Source: Candidatus Omnitrophota bacterium
GTDB taxonomy: Bacteria > Hinthialibacterota > Hinthialibacteria > OLB16
Length of the DNA: 64,000 nt
Assembly (NCBI GenBank): GCA_020632575.1
Contig: JACKFH010000005.1
Coordinates: 62,001 to 126,000, forward strand
Direction: 5' to 3'
Part shown: in pieces, positions 42,258 through 51,381 of the stretch
How positions within the stretch are numbered: the first letter of the stretch is position 1
Layout of the letters: each line of letters begins with the position of its first letter
Notes under the pieces: generated by a model
Database searches by the model: none
Seen by the model: the letters and a program-made list of their open reading frames with translations, nothing else
Told to the model about the DNA's origin: nothing
Position numbers and translations under genes: made by a program

Positions 42258-43382
42258 ATGACCCAATCCGAGAGTCCGCCCCCTCAGGATCGAGCCCATT
42301 CCAACCCCGAGTCGGCGGAGGTCGACATTGGAAAACGGAAGAACTGGCTTTTCTCGATTGGCACCATCCTCCTCTTCTTTCTCATCCTTGAAATTCCCTT
42401 CCGTCTTTATTACCGACCCCTTCCCCCTCCCCACCTTCAGGCCTTCATCAACCCCGAGTGGCAAGAGGATACGGTCTTTCTGACAGACTCCATCCTTTTC
42501 TGGCGTTTCATTCCCTCGAGAACCATCGAGGGTCGGTCCCGAGAGAATGGCCGATACGACATCGTGATCAACAAGGACGGATACCGAGGACGAGAATGGG
42601 ATGAGGAAATAATTGACGAGCAAGGCGACCGCGTGCTTGTTATCGGCGATTCCTGTGTGTTCGGATGGGATGTACCGGAGGGGAAGAATTTTCCCGAGAG
42701 GCTGATGGTCCGTCTCAGTCAGTCACCCAAATTTCAAGATCGCCCCCCCATATTGTTCCAGCGAGGCGTGCCCGGATACACCTCCCATCAGGCGTTGACG
42801 GTTCTGCAGGAGTGGGGCCCAAAGATTCAACCGGATTGGATCGTTCTTTATTTGGGAACCAACGATTGCATCCCCTGTGTGAACAAGAACGACCGAACAA
42901 TTGCTGAGGAGACAAAGGAGCCTTTTCTCCAACCCGCCATTCAACGGAGTCATGCCGCTTTGGCTCTGCGTGATTTCATACTTCTGGTGGCGAAGAACCT
43001 GTTAATTGAGCGCGACTACAATTCGACCGTCGATTTCCAAACCTCACCCGCGCGAGTGCCGCTCGATCACTTCGTGGAAAACCTAGCGGAATTCGTCCAT
43101 TACGCGAGCGACGCCAAATCTCGTTTAATCCTGTTGACTCGACAGAACGCCATGCCCAACCCTCGTCTTGAAACCTACAACGAAAAGATCCGTGAGGTGG
43201 GAGACGCTCATGGGATTCCGGTTGTAGACGTCGCTGCCCGATTGGTGGACTATGCAAGCTCCGAGGTTTACGCTCATCCCGACTGGGACCCAATCCACCC
43301 GAATGCGAAGGGGTACGATCTCATCGCCGAGTGGACCGCTGAGGCGATGTTCGGACAAGTTGAGGAACAGGAAGGAATATGA
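42258..43382 (+). CDS. Membrane-anchored SGNH/GDSL hydrolase (second of two)
   Basis: A 374-residue paralogue of the preceding protein. It has an acidic cytoplasmic lead of about 30 residues, one membrane segment (about 33-52), QAFINPEWQEDTVF, VIGDSCVFGWD, GVPGYTSHQ, GTNDCIPC and DPIHPNAKGYDLIAEW. Both proteins conserve the SGNH residues, so both should be active. The spacing to the previous gene is 4 bp, and its stop overlaps the ABC ATPase gene (ATGA). The pair probably deacylates substituents on the glycan handled by the GH88 enzyme; this is inference. Confidence 0.88.
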   Translation: MTQSESPPPQDRAHSNPESAEVDIGKRKNWLFSIGTILLFFLILEIPFRLYYRPLPPPHLQAFINPEWQEDTVFLTDSILFWRFIPSRTIEGRSRENGRYDIVINKDGYRGREWDEEIIDEQGDRVLVIGDSCVFGWDVPEGKNFPERLMVRLSQSPKFQDRPPILFQRGVPGYTSHQALTVLQEWGPKIQPDWIVLYLGTNDCIPCVNKNDRTIAEETKEPFLQPAIQRSHAALALRDFILLVAKNLLIERDYNSTVDFQTSPARVPLDHFVENLAEFVHYASDAKSRLILLTRQNAMPNPRLETYNEKIREVGDAHGIPVVDVAARLVDYASSEVYAHPDWDPIHPNAKGYDLIAEWTAEAMFGQVEEQEGI

Positions 43383-44899
43383 CTGAACCGATTTTGGAAA
43401 TGCGGGGGATCGCCAAAGATTTCGAGGGTGTCCACGCTCTCTCGGATGTCGATCTATCGGTGACGCCCGGAGAAATCCTGGCGCTGGTTGGGGAAAACGG
43501 CGCGGGAAAGTCGACGCTGATGAAGATCATTAGCGGGGTCTATCCCTTTGGCGAATACAGCGGCGAGATTCGCTACAAAGGTGAGCCTCTCCAACTTGGG
43601 GACACCCGTGAGGCGCAAAATCGAGGCATCGCCATCATCCATCAGGAGCTCAATCTGGTCGGCGGGATGACAGTCGCCGAAAACATCTTTCTCGGACACG
43701 AACCGACTTCCCTCGGTTGGGTGGATCGCAAAAAGATGCGCCGCGACACCCAGGAGTTGCTCGATCGACTTGGTCTAAAATTCGCTCCGGACACGCTCAT
43801 TTCCGATTTGTCGGTGGGTCAAAGCCAGATGACCGAAATCGCCAAGGCACTGGCCCAAAAAGTCGATCTCCTAATCCTCGACGAACCAACCAGCGCGCTG
43901 ACCGACCCCGAGATCGAAACGCTGTTCCAGCTCCTCGAACAGTTGAAGCGGCAGGGAGTCACCTCAATTTACATTTCCCATAAGCTAGAGGAGGTGTTTC
44001 GAATCTCCGACCGGATCACCGTTCTCCGAGATGGTCGCGTAATCTCGACCTGGGCGACCAAGGAAACGGATTCTAACCACGTGGTCTCGGCCATGGTCGG
44101 TCGCGATATCGAGGATCTTTTCCCGTGGCGAGAGCGGCCTATCGGTGAAACGATTCTCCAAGTCGAGGACCTGACTGTCGAGGACCCCTCCCATCATCGA
44201 CCCCTCCTCGATCATGTCTCTTTCGAACTTCACAAGGGTGAGATACTCGGCCTGTCCGGATTGATGGGGGCGGGCAGAACCGAATTGGCGGAGTCTTTAT
44301 TCGGTGTCCCTCCAGGTAAGATGAGCGGGCGGATACTTCTCGAGGGAAGCGAAATTCGAATCCGACATCCAAAAGACGCAATCAAGGTAGGGATTGCCCT
44401 CTTAACCGAGGATCGGAAACAGAGCGGGTGTCTCTTCAACCTGTCGGTCCAAAAGAATGTTTCTTTGGCCTCCATGAAAAAAGTTTCCTCCGGTCCATGG
44501 GTCCGTTTGTCATCGGAGAGGGAGTTGGCGAAGAAGTACGCGGACGAACTGGCGATCAAATCCTCGAACCTTCGAAACTTGATCGGCACCCTTTCCGGAG
44601 GAAATCAACAAAAAGTGCTGGTTGCCCGATGGCTCGCCACCGAACCCAAAGTGTTGATCCTGGACGAACCGACCCGCGGCGTGGATGTGGGCGCCAAGGT
44701 GGAGATTTATCGACTCATGATCGAACTCGCCCGCGAGGGCATGGCGATCCTGATGATATCCTCGGAACTCCCGGAGGTGGTGGGAATGAGCGATCGAATT
44801 CTAGTGATGCATGAGGGCCGTGTCGCCGATTGCCTGAACCGAGAGGAAGCGAATCAAGAGCGGGTGATGCACTTGGCCACAGGCGCGGTAAGTGTTTGA
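43379..44899 (+). CDS. Sugar ABC transporter ATPase with two ATP-binding domains
   Basis: A 506-residue protein of the RbsA/XylG/MglA group. Domain 1: GENGAGKST, LSVGQSQMTEIAKAL, LLILDEPTSAL. Domain 2: SGLMGAGRTELAESL (a typical degenerate P-loop), LSGGNQQKVLVARWL, VLILDEPTRGVDVGAK. It would power uptake of a monosaccharide. The usual permease and binding-protein genes are not next to it; the following gene is cysK 190 bp away. AGGAAGGAA precedes the ATG, which overlaps the SGNH gene by 4 bp. Confidence 0.93.
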   Translation: MTEPILEMRGIAKDFEGVHALSDVDLSVTPGEILALVGENGAGKSTLMKIISGVYPFGEYSGEIRYKGEPLQLGDTREAQNRGIAIIHQELNLVGGMTVAENIFLGHEPTSLGWVDRKKMRRDTQELLDRLGLKFAPDTLISDLSVGQSQMTEIAKALAQKVDLLILDEPTSALTDPEIETLFQLLEQLKRQGVTSIYISHKLEEVFRISDRITVLRDGRVISTWATKETDSNHVVSAMVGRDIEDLFPWRERPIGETILQVEDLTVEDPSHHRPLLDHVSFELHKGEILGLSGLMGAGRTELAESLFGVPPGKMSGRILLEGSEIRIRHPKDAIKVGIALLTEDRKQSGCLFNLSVQKNVSLASMKKVSSGPWVRLSSERELAKKYADELAIKSSNLRNLIGTLSGGNQQKVLVARWLATEPKVLILDEPTRGVDVGAKVEIYRLMIELAREGMAILMISSELPEVVGMSDRILVMHEGRVADCLNREEANQERVMHLATGAVSV

Positions 44900-44918
44900 G
44901 TTGTGTCGGGTGTGTGAA

Positions 44919-44950
44919 AACTCCTTGGGTTGCCCGAACTCCTTGGGTTG
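44919..44950. repeat. Two 14-bp direct repeats
   Basis: AACTCCTTGGGTTG occurs at 44919-44932 and 44937-44950, start to start 18 bp, in the 191-bp gap before cysK. Spacing of about two helical turns could place two bound proteins on the same face. Function is not known. Confidence 0.5.
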
Positions 44951-45090
44951 GGCGCTTGCCTAGAAGGATGGGGTTCATTAGGATCAACCGTTGCGGGGTC
45001 AATGCTAGGCCTCGTCGGCTTTTCTTTCGCTTTTGTTTCTAGTCGAGTCGACATGTCTTCAGCGGTTGGATGTGATTTAGGAGGAAACAG

Positions 45091-46035
45091 ATGGGTAAGA
45101 TCTACGAGAACATCACGGAGACCATCGGAAACACCCCCTTGGTCAAACTGAATCGAATGGCCGAGGGAGCCAAAGCCACCGTCGCCTGTAAGTTGGAATA
45201 TTTCAATCCTCTCTCGAGCGTTAAAGACCGCATCGCGTATTCCATGATCACAGCGGCCGAAGAATCGGGAGACCTGACCCCCGACACCGTCATTGTCGAG
45301 CCGACAAGTGGAAACACTGGAATCGGTTTGGCCTTTGTTGCCGCGGCGAGAGGCTACCGTTTGATCCTGACCATGCCCGAGTCGATGTCGATGGAGCGAC
45401 GAATCCTCCTGCACATGCTTGGCGCGGAGTTGGTTCTTACACCCGCCGCCAAGGGGATGCCGGGGGCGATCAACCGTGCGGAAGAGTTAGTCAAGGAAAC
45501 CCCCAACGCCTGGATGCCCCAACAGTTCAAGAATCCCGCGAATCCGGAGATCCACCGGAAGACAACCGCCGAGGAAATCTGGAACGACACCGACGGAAAA
45601 GTCGATTTTGTTATATCCGGAATCGGAACGGGCGGAACCATCACCGGTGTCGGCGAGGTTCTTAAAGCCAGAAAGCCGGAGATGAAGATGATCGCGGTGG
45701 AGCCCGAGGGTTCCGCGGTCCTTTCGGGAGGATCTCCCGGTCCTCACAAAATCCAAGGCATCGGGGCGGGCTTCGTTCCCGAGATTCTCAACACCTCCGT
45801 CTACGATGAGGTGATCAAGGTCTCCAACGAGGATTCCTTCACCACCGCGCAGCAGGCGGCCAAATTGGATGGAATCTTGTGCGGCATTTCCTCCGGGGCC
45901 GCGATCTGGGCCGCGCTCGAAATCGCCAAACGCGAGGAAAACGCCGGGAAGCTGGTGGTTGCCATCCTGGCCAGCTCAGGGGAGAGGTATCTTTCCACGC
46001 CACTTGCGGACGAGGCTCGAGCCGCAGTCTCCTGA
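45091..46035 (+). CDS. cysK: Cysteine synthase A
   Basis: A 314-residue PLP enzyme that makes cysteine from O-acetylserine and sulfide. IGNTPLVKLNR opens the protein, K45 in SSVKDRIAY holds the cofactor, PTSGNTGIGLAF binds the substrate carboxylate, and GIGTGGTITGVGE is the phosphate-binding loop. Length is standard. AGGAGG is about seven bases before the ATG. A strong terminator follows, so it is probably transcribed alone. Confidence 0.96.
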   Translation: MGKIYENITETIGNTPLVKLNRMAEGAKATVACKLEYFNPLSSVKDRIAYSMITAAEESGDLTPDTVIVEPTSGNTGIGLAFVAAARGYRLILTMPESMSMERRILLHMLGAELVLTPAAKGMPGAINRAEELVKETPNAWMPQQFKNPANPEIHRKTTAEEIWNDTDGKVDFVISGIGTGGTITGVGEVLKARKPEMKMIAVEPEGSAVLSGGSPGPHKIQGIGAGFVPEILNTSVYDEVIKVSNEDSFTTAQQAAKLDGILCGISSGAAIWAALEIAKREENAGKLVVAILASSGERYLSTPLADEARAAVS

Positions 46036-46071
46036 TTGTCGCCTCAACCGATTCGCGGGAAAACGATCGTC

Positions 46072-46103
46072 AAAGTCCCCTTCCAAACCGGAAGGGGACT
46101 TTT
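46072..46103 (+). terminator. Intrinsic terminator of cysK
   Basis: Perfect 13-bp stem AAAGTCCCCTTCC (46072-46084) and GGAAGGGGACTTT (46090-46102... to 46103 with the T run), 5-base loop, followed by T-rich sequence. It lies 37 bp after the cysK stop and before the FGGY kinase gene. Confidence 0.9.
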
Positions 46104-46153
46104 ATTTCAGAAGCGGGTCTAAAAACACGAGGCGGTTCGGATTATTCTGAAAA

Positions 46154-47596
46154 ATGATGCAAGAAGCTGTCATCGGACTCGATCTTGGAACCGGCGGCGC
46201 CCGGGCGGTGGCGGTCACCTCCGAGGGTAAAATCCTCTCCTCCGCCAGTCACATCACCGCGCCCCCCTTCATGGATGCCAGCGGCCGTTCCGAACAACTC
46301 GCCCAGGCTTGGCAAGCGTGCGCCGTGGCGGCCATGGAGAAATGCGTTGAAGGATTCACGGAACCGGTTCATGTCCACGCCGTGTGTGTGGACGCCACCA
46401 GCGGAACCGTGGTCTTCCTGGATGCCGAGAACAAACCCCTTTATCCAGGCTTGATGCACAACGACTCCCGCTCCGGTGAGGAGGCGGCTTACCTCAACGA
46501 TTTTCTTTCCGCCCATTGCCGAGAGGTCGGCTCGAATTTCGGAGCGACCTTTTCTCTCGCAAAAATTCTCTGGATGAAGCGTCACGAGCCAAAAACCTTC
46601 GAGAAGACGCAGCGGATTTGCCACCAATCCGACTATATCCTGGGCGAACTGACCGGAGAGTATGGCGTCTCGGATCCCTCCAACTCTCTTAAATCCGGTT
46701 TCAACATTGTGAGGGACTCATGGCCCCGCGAGTTTTCGGACCTCGGCATTCAGCACCTCATGCCGGAAGTGAAAGCCTCCGGAACTCTGGTGGGAACTCT
46801 GAAACCCTCTCTTTCGAAGAAAATCGGATTGAACCATGGAATAGAAGTTTTGAGCGGAGTGACCGACAGCACAGCGGCGTTCCTCGCCTCGGGCGCGCAT
46901 GAGCAAGGCGATTTCTGCAACACTTTGGGGACAACCCTCGCATACAAGGGGATTTCGTCCGAGTTGGTTCATGACCCCGAAGGAGTGGTTTACTGCCATC
47001 GCCATCCAGGCGGCGGATGGTTGCCCGGCGGCGCGAGCAATGTGGGCGGGGCCTGCCTGCGCGTTTTCTTCCCGGATAGAAATTTAGTGGAACTCGACCG
47101 TCACGCCGCCCTGCGCTTTCCAAGCCGAGACCTCTCCTATCCATTGGTCGAAACGGGTGAAAGGTTCCCGTTCAAGAACGACCGGGCTCAGGGTTTCATT
47201 CCAATGCATCTCCACGAGGAGGAACTTCACCTCTCTCTTCTCCAGGGCGTCGCCCTGGTTGAGCGGTGGGGGTTGGAGAGGTTCTCCAAGTTGGGGATGC
47301 CGACTTGTTCACGAATCTACGCAACGGGATCGGGTTCTAAAAGCGATGTCTGGTGCCAAATCCGATCCAACGTTCTTCAGCTCCCGCTGATTAGGCCAAG
47401 CTCGACCGATTCGGCATTCGGCGTCGCGGTCCTTGCGGGTTCGAAGGTTTTCTATGACGGGGATCTGGCCAAAGCGACCCAGGGGATGACTCGAGTCGAT
47501 CGAGAATTCGCACCCCACACGGAGTTCTCGAATTGGGCATCGGAAATGCTCGAAGCGCTAAAGCGTGAGTGTTACGAGAAAGGGCTCCTAAGTTGA
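46154..47596 (+). CDS. FGGY-family carbohydrate kinase
   Basis: A 480-residue kinase. The N-terminal VIGLDLGTGGARAVAV is the first ATPase motif; VDATSGTVVFLD, LSGVTDSTAAFLASG and YATGSGSKSDVWCQI are the later conserved blocks of the actin-like fold. Close relatives act on xylulose, ribulose or similar ketoses; substrate is not fixed by sequence. It ends at a strong bidirectional hairpin. It probably feeds sugars from the nearby glycan genes into central metabolism. Confidence 0.9.
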   Translation: MMQEAVIGLDLGTGGARAVAVTSEGKILSSASHITAPPFMDASGRSEQLAQAWQACAVAAMEKCVEGFTEPVHVHAVCVDATSGTVVFLDAENKPLYPGLMHNDSRSGEEAAYLNDFLSAHCREVGSNFGATFSLAKILWMKRHEPKTFEKTQRICHQSDYILGELTGEYGVSDPSNSLKSGFNIVRDSWPREFSDLGIQHLMPEVKASGTLVGTLKPSLSKKIGLNHGIEVLSGVTDSTAAFLASGAHEQGDFCNTLGTTLAYKGISSELVHDPEGVVYCHRHPGGGWLPGGASNVGGACLRVFFPDRNLVELDRHAALRFPSRDLSYPLVETGERFPFKNDRAQGFIPMHLHEEELHLSLLQGVALVERWGLERFSKLGMPTCSRIYATGSGSKSDVWCQIRSNVLQLPLIRPSSTDSAFGVAVLAGSKVFYDGDLAKATQGMTRVDREFAPHTEFSNWASEMLEALKRECYEKGLLS

Positions 47597-47615
47597 ATCG
47601 GGGAGATGAGAAAAT

Positions 47616-47649
47616 GCGACCGCGAGAGCGGGTTCTCTCTCGCGGTCGC
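47616..47649. terminator. Bidirectional terminator hairpin
   Basis: Perfect 13-bp stem GCGACCGCGAGAG (47616-47628) and CTCTCGCGGTCGC (47637-47649) with an 8-base loop, between the convergent kinase and PEP-CTERM genes. A TATTGATTCTTTT run follows on plus; an AAAA run precedes it, giving T on the minus strand. Confidence 0.85.
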
Positions 47650-47675
47650 TATTGATTCTTTTGAGAACCCGTGAA

Positions 47676-48401
47676 TTATCCCCTCCGTTTTCTGGAAACA
47701 AGGGCGCCCAAACCCGCGGTTAATAAGGCTATTGAGGTCGGCTCGGGCACCTCGCTCGGATTCGCCTCGAGGGTGAACAGGAAATCGTTCGTCCCTGTTT
47801 GGCCTGTGGGGGTCATGACCCAACCCCAACCGGAAAGACCCGAGGCTCCCCTGTGGCCAGTTCCGATATAGAACTGGTTTCCGCTGCTGTCTCCCTTGCC
47901 GGACCAGCTGGTCGCTCCTTGAAACATTGGACTGACCACCGACGTGGTCAACGTCAGACTATTAACATCGAAAATGAGGCGGTCGCCGCTTCCAAAAAGA
48001 CCGAGCGGAGTGATCAGGTTGTTCCGGATTGTCTCCAAGTCGGATTCAGTGAGATTGTTGAAGTCAGTCGAACTCACACCCTCAATGCCAACCCAAGTCA
48101 GACTGGCTGAAATGTTCCAAGCCTCTCCGGTCGAGGCGCTCCCTTTTCCATGAATCGCCGAGCCGGTGATGGCCAGCGATTTGTTGGTCAGGTCGAAAAT
48201 CGCGCTGACACCCGGACCGAAATCGAATGTATGATTCTCACCGTTATAATCGAGCCGGAGTCCATAAGGCGGGGGCTGAGAATTGCCGTCCGGGTGGTTG
48301 AACAGATCGAAATCGAGACTTACCGCTTGCGCTGTTTGGGTCCCCACACAACCCAAACAGAGGACTAGAAACAGACCAATACATCTTCCCACTTTCAGCA
48401 T
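47676..48401 (-). CDS. PEP-CTERM sorting-signal protein
   Basis: A 241-residue secreted protein with a signal peptide (residues 1-26) and the C-terminal signature VPEPTSIALLTAGLGALVSRKRRG: the PEP motif, a membrane span and a basic tail. Such proteins are cut and sorted to the outer surface by an exosortase, often in exopolysaccharide-producing bacteria. The exosortase is not in the window. The body is beta-rich with low Cys content and no recognised domain. A purine-rich ribosome-binding region follows a run of nine A on the coding strand. Confidence 0.92.
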   Translation of the reverse strand: MLKVGRCIGLFLVLCLGCVGTQTAQAVSLDFDLFNHPDGNSQPPPYGLRLDYNGENHTFDFGPGVSAIFDLTNKSLAITGSAIHGKGSASTGEAWNISASLTWVGIEGVSSTDFNNLTESDLETIRNNLITPLGLFGSGDRLIFDVNSLTLTTSVVSPMFQGATSWSGKGDSSGNQFYIGTGHRGASGLSGWGWVMTPTGQTGTNDFLFTLEANPSEVPEPTSIALLTAGLGALVSRKRRG

Positions 48402-48612
48402 GAGAAACTTCCCTTCTTCTTCTTTTTTTTTGACCCGAGAGAACGGGTCGGAGCCTATCGCGCCAAGCGCGAATTCAAAAACCGCCCCGCATTGCGCGGA
48501 GAGGCAAGTCAGATTTCATTTTTCAGTTGGGTGTAATTCAGTTCCAGCAGTTCATAAGCAAATGTCAGAAAGAATAGAGCCGAAACGAATCTCAAAAGCA
48601 AATAATTACTAT

Positions 48613-48685
48613 AGGATCTTTTTAGAGTAACCAGCGGAAGGGACTAGGTCAAATAGTATTTGGATGTTCCCTAAAAAAAGATCCT
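48613..48685. repeat. Inverted repeat with wide loop
   Basis: AGGATCTTTTTAG (48613-48625) and CTAAAAAAAGATCCT (48671-48685) are complementary apart from two extra A; the loop is 45 bases. It is AT-rich and intergenic, and could be a promoter-distal structure or remnant of a small mobile element's ends. No target-site duplication is evident. Confidence 0.5.
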
Positions 48686-48780
48686 AAATCCTTTGAAATC
48701 AGTTTACTACAATAGACCTAACCGCCTCACCATGGGGGTGAATAAGATCGGAAGATCAACAAAGCCGTGCAAAAAGAACA

Positions 48781-48803
48781 CGGCCCCTCAAAGGGAGGGG
48801 CCG
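48781..48803 (-). terminator. Terminator of the oxidoreductase gene
   Basis: A 9-bp stem CGGCCCCTC (48781-48789) and GAGGGGCCG (48795-48803), 5-base loop. On the minus strand, TGTTCTTTTT follows. It lies about 40 bp after the stop of the gene at 48842. Confidence 0.8.
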
Positions 48804-48841
48804 ACAAAATCCTTCCAATTTGAAATCCGATTCCACAGGGA

Positions 48842-50116
48842 TTAAGTGTACTTGGTCTTGCCCGGCATCGCGATCACCACCTCTGGAGCGTCTCCCCATT
48901 CATATTTGTCGGGACCTAGGTTGAGCTCGGAATTGACTGCCTGCTCCCAAGTGATCGTTTCGCCGGAGTAAGCGGCCATGCGGCCCATGATTCCGAGAAG
49001 CGTGCTCTTCCACATGTATTCGCCATCGTTGACCGCCTCGCCCCGACGAATCGCGGCGAAGAGGTGATCGTGCTCGTTCTGGTACATGTTCTTCTCTTCG
49101 CCCTCATAAGCCCATGCGTTGGGCCCGGAGATCGATTTTCCGAACACGTCGCAGATGCCGTTCGAGCCAAGGACGTAATCCTGGACACGGGAGTCCGTCC
49201 CCTTCCAGTGACGACACTGATGGTATCCCCGAACCCCGTTCGGGTATTCGTAAACCAACCCGAAGTGGTCCCAGATGTTTCCATACATTTCTTGGGTGCG
49301 AACCTGGCGCCCGCCGCTCCCCCACACCAATGTCGGGGGCTCGTCGCCCATGGCCCACGCCATCGTGTCGATCGCGTGCACCGCCTGTTCCACGATGTGG
49401 TCGCCGGAGAGCCATGTGTAGTAATACCAATTGCGAAGCTGGTAAGCCATGTCCGAGTCGACTTCGCTGCGCCGTTTCCGTGGGGGCCAAACGCCCCCGG
49501 AGTTGTAGGTGGTTTCGATGGCGACAATGTCTCCGATTTGTCCATCCGCCACTCGCTTCATGGTTTCCACTCGCGGGATGAAATACCTCCAGCAAAGCCC
49601 CGAGACAAGGCAAACATTCTTTTCCTTGGCGAGGTCGACCGCCTTCCTCACAGTCTGAATTCCGGCTGGATCGGTGGCGACCGGCTTCTCGGCGAATACA
49701 TGCTTCCCTTTTTCAACCGCGTAGGTCAGATGTTCGGGGCGAAAGTGGGGAGTGGAGGTGAGAACAACCACATCGCACAAATCGGTCACCGGCTTGTAAG
49801 CGTCAAAACCGACAAACTGACGATCCTCGGGGACATCGACGCGATCGGCGACATCGCTCCCCTTGATCCCATCGAGGCTGCTCTCAATCCGGTCTTTGAA
49901 CACATCGGCCATCGCGATGAGTTTCGTATTCTTGTCAGCGGTCAGCGCCTGGACCACCGCTCCCGAGCCACGGCCGCCACACCCGATGAGTCCAACCTTG
50001 AGGGTCTCATCCGAACCGGCGAACGCCCCAGAGGCCCATTTGGAACTCGCCGCGAGGGCGGTCAGGGTGGCGGTCTGTTTCACAAAATCTCTTCTGTTGC
50101 TCTGGTGCTCCTTCAT
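48842..50116 (-). CDS. Gfo/Idh/MocA-family oxidoreductase with Tat-like leader
   Basis: A 424-residue protein starting MKEHQSNRRDFVKQTATLTAL, a Tat-type RR leader. The Rossmann motif VGLIGCGGRGSG and the catalytic AEKPVATD are standard; HAIDTMAWAMGD gives the conserved His/Asp. It closely resembles the secreted myo-inositol or glucose-fructose oxidoreductase-like proteins that are numerous in Planctomycetes and Verrucomicrobia. GGAGGA is seven bases before the ATG. It is unlike the oxidoreductase at 20990 in that the EKP motif is intact. Confidence 0.92.
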   Translation of the reverse strand: MKEHQSNRRDFVKQTATLTALAASSKWASGAFAGSDETLKVGLIGCGGRGSGAVVQALTADKNTKLIAMADVFKDRIESSLDGIKGSDVADRVDVPEDRQFVGFDAYKPVTDLCDVVVLTSTPHFRPEHLTYAVEKGKHVFAEKPVATDPAGIQTVRKAVDLAKEKNVCLVSGLCWRYFIPRVETMKRVADGQIGDIVAIETTYNSGGVWPPRKRRSEVDSDMAYQLRNWYYYTWLSGDHIVEQAVHAIDTMAWAMGDEPPTLVWGSGGRQVRTQEMYGNIWDHFGLVYEYPNGVRGYHQCRHWKGTDSRVQDYVLGSNGICDVFGKSISGPNAWAYEGEEKNMYQNEHDHLFAAIRRGEAVNDGEYMWKSTLLGIMGRMAAYSGETITWEQAVNSELNLGPDKYEWGDAPEVVIAMPGKTKYT

Positions 50117-50172
50117 TTAACAATCCTCCATTCAACCACGGAATTTTCTCAATCCTGCTCGGCGGCGTCAAC

Positions 50173-51381
50173 TCATGGTTGCGATTGATTCGGAACCGCG
50201 ATCATGTCGATCGCAATCCCCGTCCCTTCACGACCGACGCCGCCAACCATCGCTTTCGACGCGGCCGGAGGCCTCGCCGGGTCATAGTAGTCGGGTCGAA
50301 TCTGGTTGAGTTGGCTGCTGGTTTCGTCGTTGGAAACATAATAGGTCGCCTTGACCAAATGGCGCAGGTCGCTTCCCGCCTCCGATAAGAACTCTTTCAT
50401 GCTTTCGAATATCCGATGAATCTGGGTTGAAGCATCCGTCGCCGATTCGCCATAGAGACCGGACAGGAGAATCGTCTCGGGTTCCTCGACATAAACCAGT
50501 TTGCTGTAAACCGGCGAGGGAGTCATGCCCGGCGGGGTGATGAACTCAAGCGGTTCTCCCCAGGTCCCTCTCCGGATCTCTTTGCCCTTCGCGGTGGCGA
50601 CTAGTTCGATCTCGATGGGGAGAGAGGAGGACCATTCCACAAGAACGATCGGCGGAGCGGATGAACCCTCGAAACATTCGACCATCAGGGACCGAGCCTC
50701 CTCCGCGCGTTCGATCGGCTGAACGAACCCTTTCAGTTGGACAATGTCCGAGGGAGAGAGTCCAAGAAAATCCAGCGTCTCGAAGAGCGAGCGCATGGTT
50801 CCCCGCACCCCTTCTTCAAATTCGCCCTTCTCGGCTTGTCCCGAGATAAACACACGAGGTCCCGCCGGCAGAACTCGAGTTTCATCCTCGCCCGACTCAT
50901 GAGGCTTTCCATCAGTCTCACCCTTTCCCAGGACCGCGATGGCGTCGATAGCGATCTTCCGCCCGGGGAGTGGGAGGTCTCCCACAACGTAAGTGACTGT
51001 GGGGGCATTGGATTCCCCAAACTTCTTTCGGAGAAAGTCCCGTGTCCGATCGACCACCTCTTGAGACTCCGCGCAGATATGGAGACGGAGCAGAGAATCG
51101 CTGTTCGAACCACTCTGTTGAAGAAGACTGGCAAGGCGGTCAAAGGCGGATTGAATCTGATCCTCCGTGGCGATGACTCCCGGATCGGGGGAAACCTGCG
51201 TGGTGTAAATCTGGTCGATCGCGGGAACCCGAATGGCGGCCGCGCAGCCCTCATCCGAGTTATAGCCCAACCTGAGGACTTCCCCCGCGTTCGCGGGGAC
51301 TCCCTCAAAAGAGTGGACGAGACAGAGGAACGGAATGAGAAACGTTCCCAAAAACAGGCGCCTTCGGAAGGTGGATATCAT
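50173..51381 (-). CDS. Secreted protein with three RidA/YjgF domains
   Basis: A 402-residue protein starting MISTFRRRLFLGTFLIPFLC (signal peptide to about residue 30). Three RidA-like units follow: about 36-155 (IYTTQVSPD...IDAIAVLGKG), 168-266 (VFISGQA...IEIELVATAKG) and 278-397 (ILLSGLYG...HLVKATYYVSN...GIAIDMIAVP). Only unit 3 keeps an arginine (PARPPAAS) near the position of the catalytic Arg105 of E. coli RidA; units 1 and 2 lack it. RidA is a homotrimer with sites at the subunit interfaces, so this chain could fold as a one-chain trimer. The role outside the cytoplasm is unknown. I start at 51381; the upstream frame has no family support. Confidence 0.85.
   Translation of the reverse strand: MISTFRRRLFLGTFLIPFLCLVHSFEGVPANAGEVLRLGYNSDEGCAAAIRVPAIDQIYTTQVSPDPGVIATEDQIQSAFDRLASLLQQSGSNSDSLLRLHICAESQEVVDRTRDFLRKKFGESNAPTVTYVVGDLPLPGRKIAIDAIAVLGKGETDGKPHESGEDETRVLPAGPRVFISGQAEKGEFEEGVRGTMRSLFETLDFLGLSPSDIVQLKGFVQPIERAEEARSLMVECFEGSSAPPIVLVEWSSSLPIEIELVATAKGKEIRRGTWGEPLEFITPPGMTPSPVYSKLVYVEEPETILLSGLYGESATDASTQIHRIFESMKEFLSEAGSDLRHLVKATYYVSNDETSSQLNQIRPDYYDPARPPAASKAMVGGVGREGTGIAIDMIAVPNQSQP

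Larger units (their letters stand above)
48402..48841. other. Intergenic 440-bp region
   Basis: No gene seen. It carries the upstream region of the PEP-CTERM gene with a nine-base T run on plus (48424 area), a wide inverted repeat (48613-48625 with 48671-48685) and the terminator of the oxidoreductase gene. The middle (48500-48720) is more AT-rich than the rest of the window. Confidence 0.6.
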
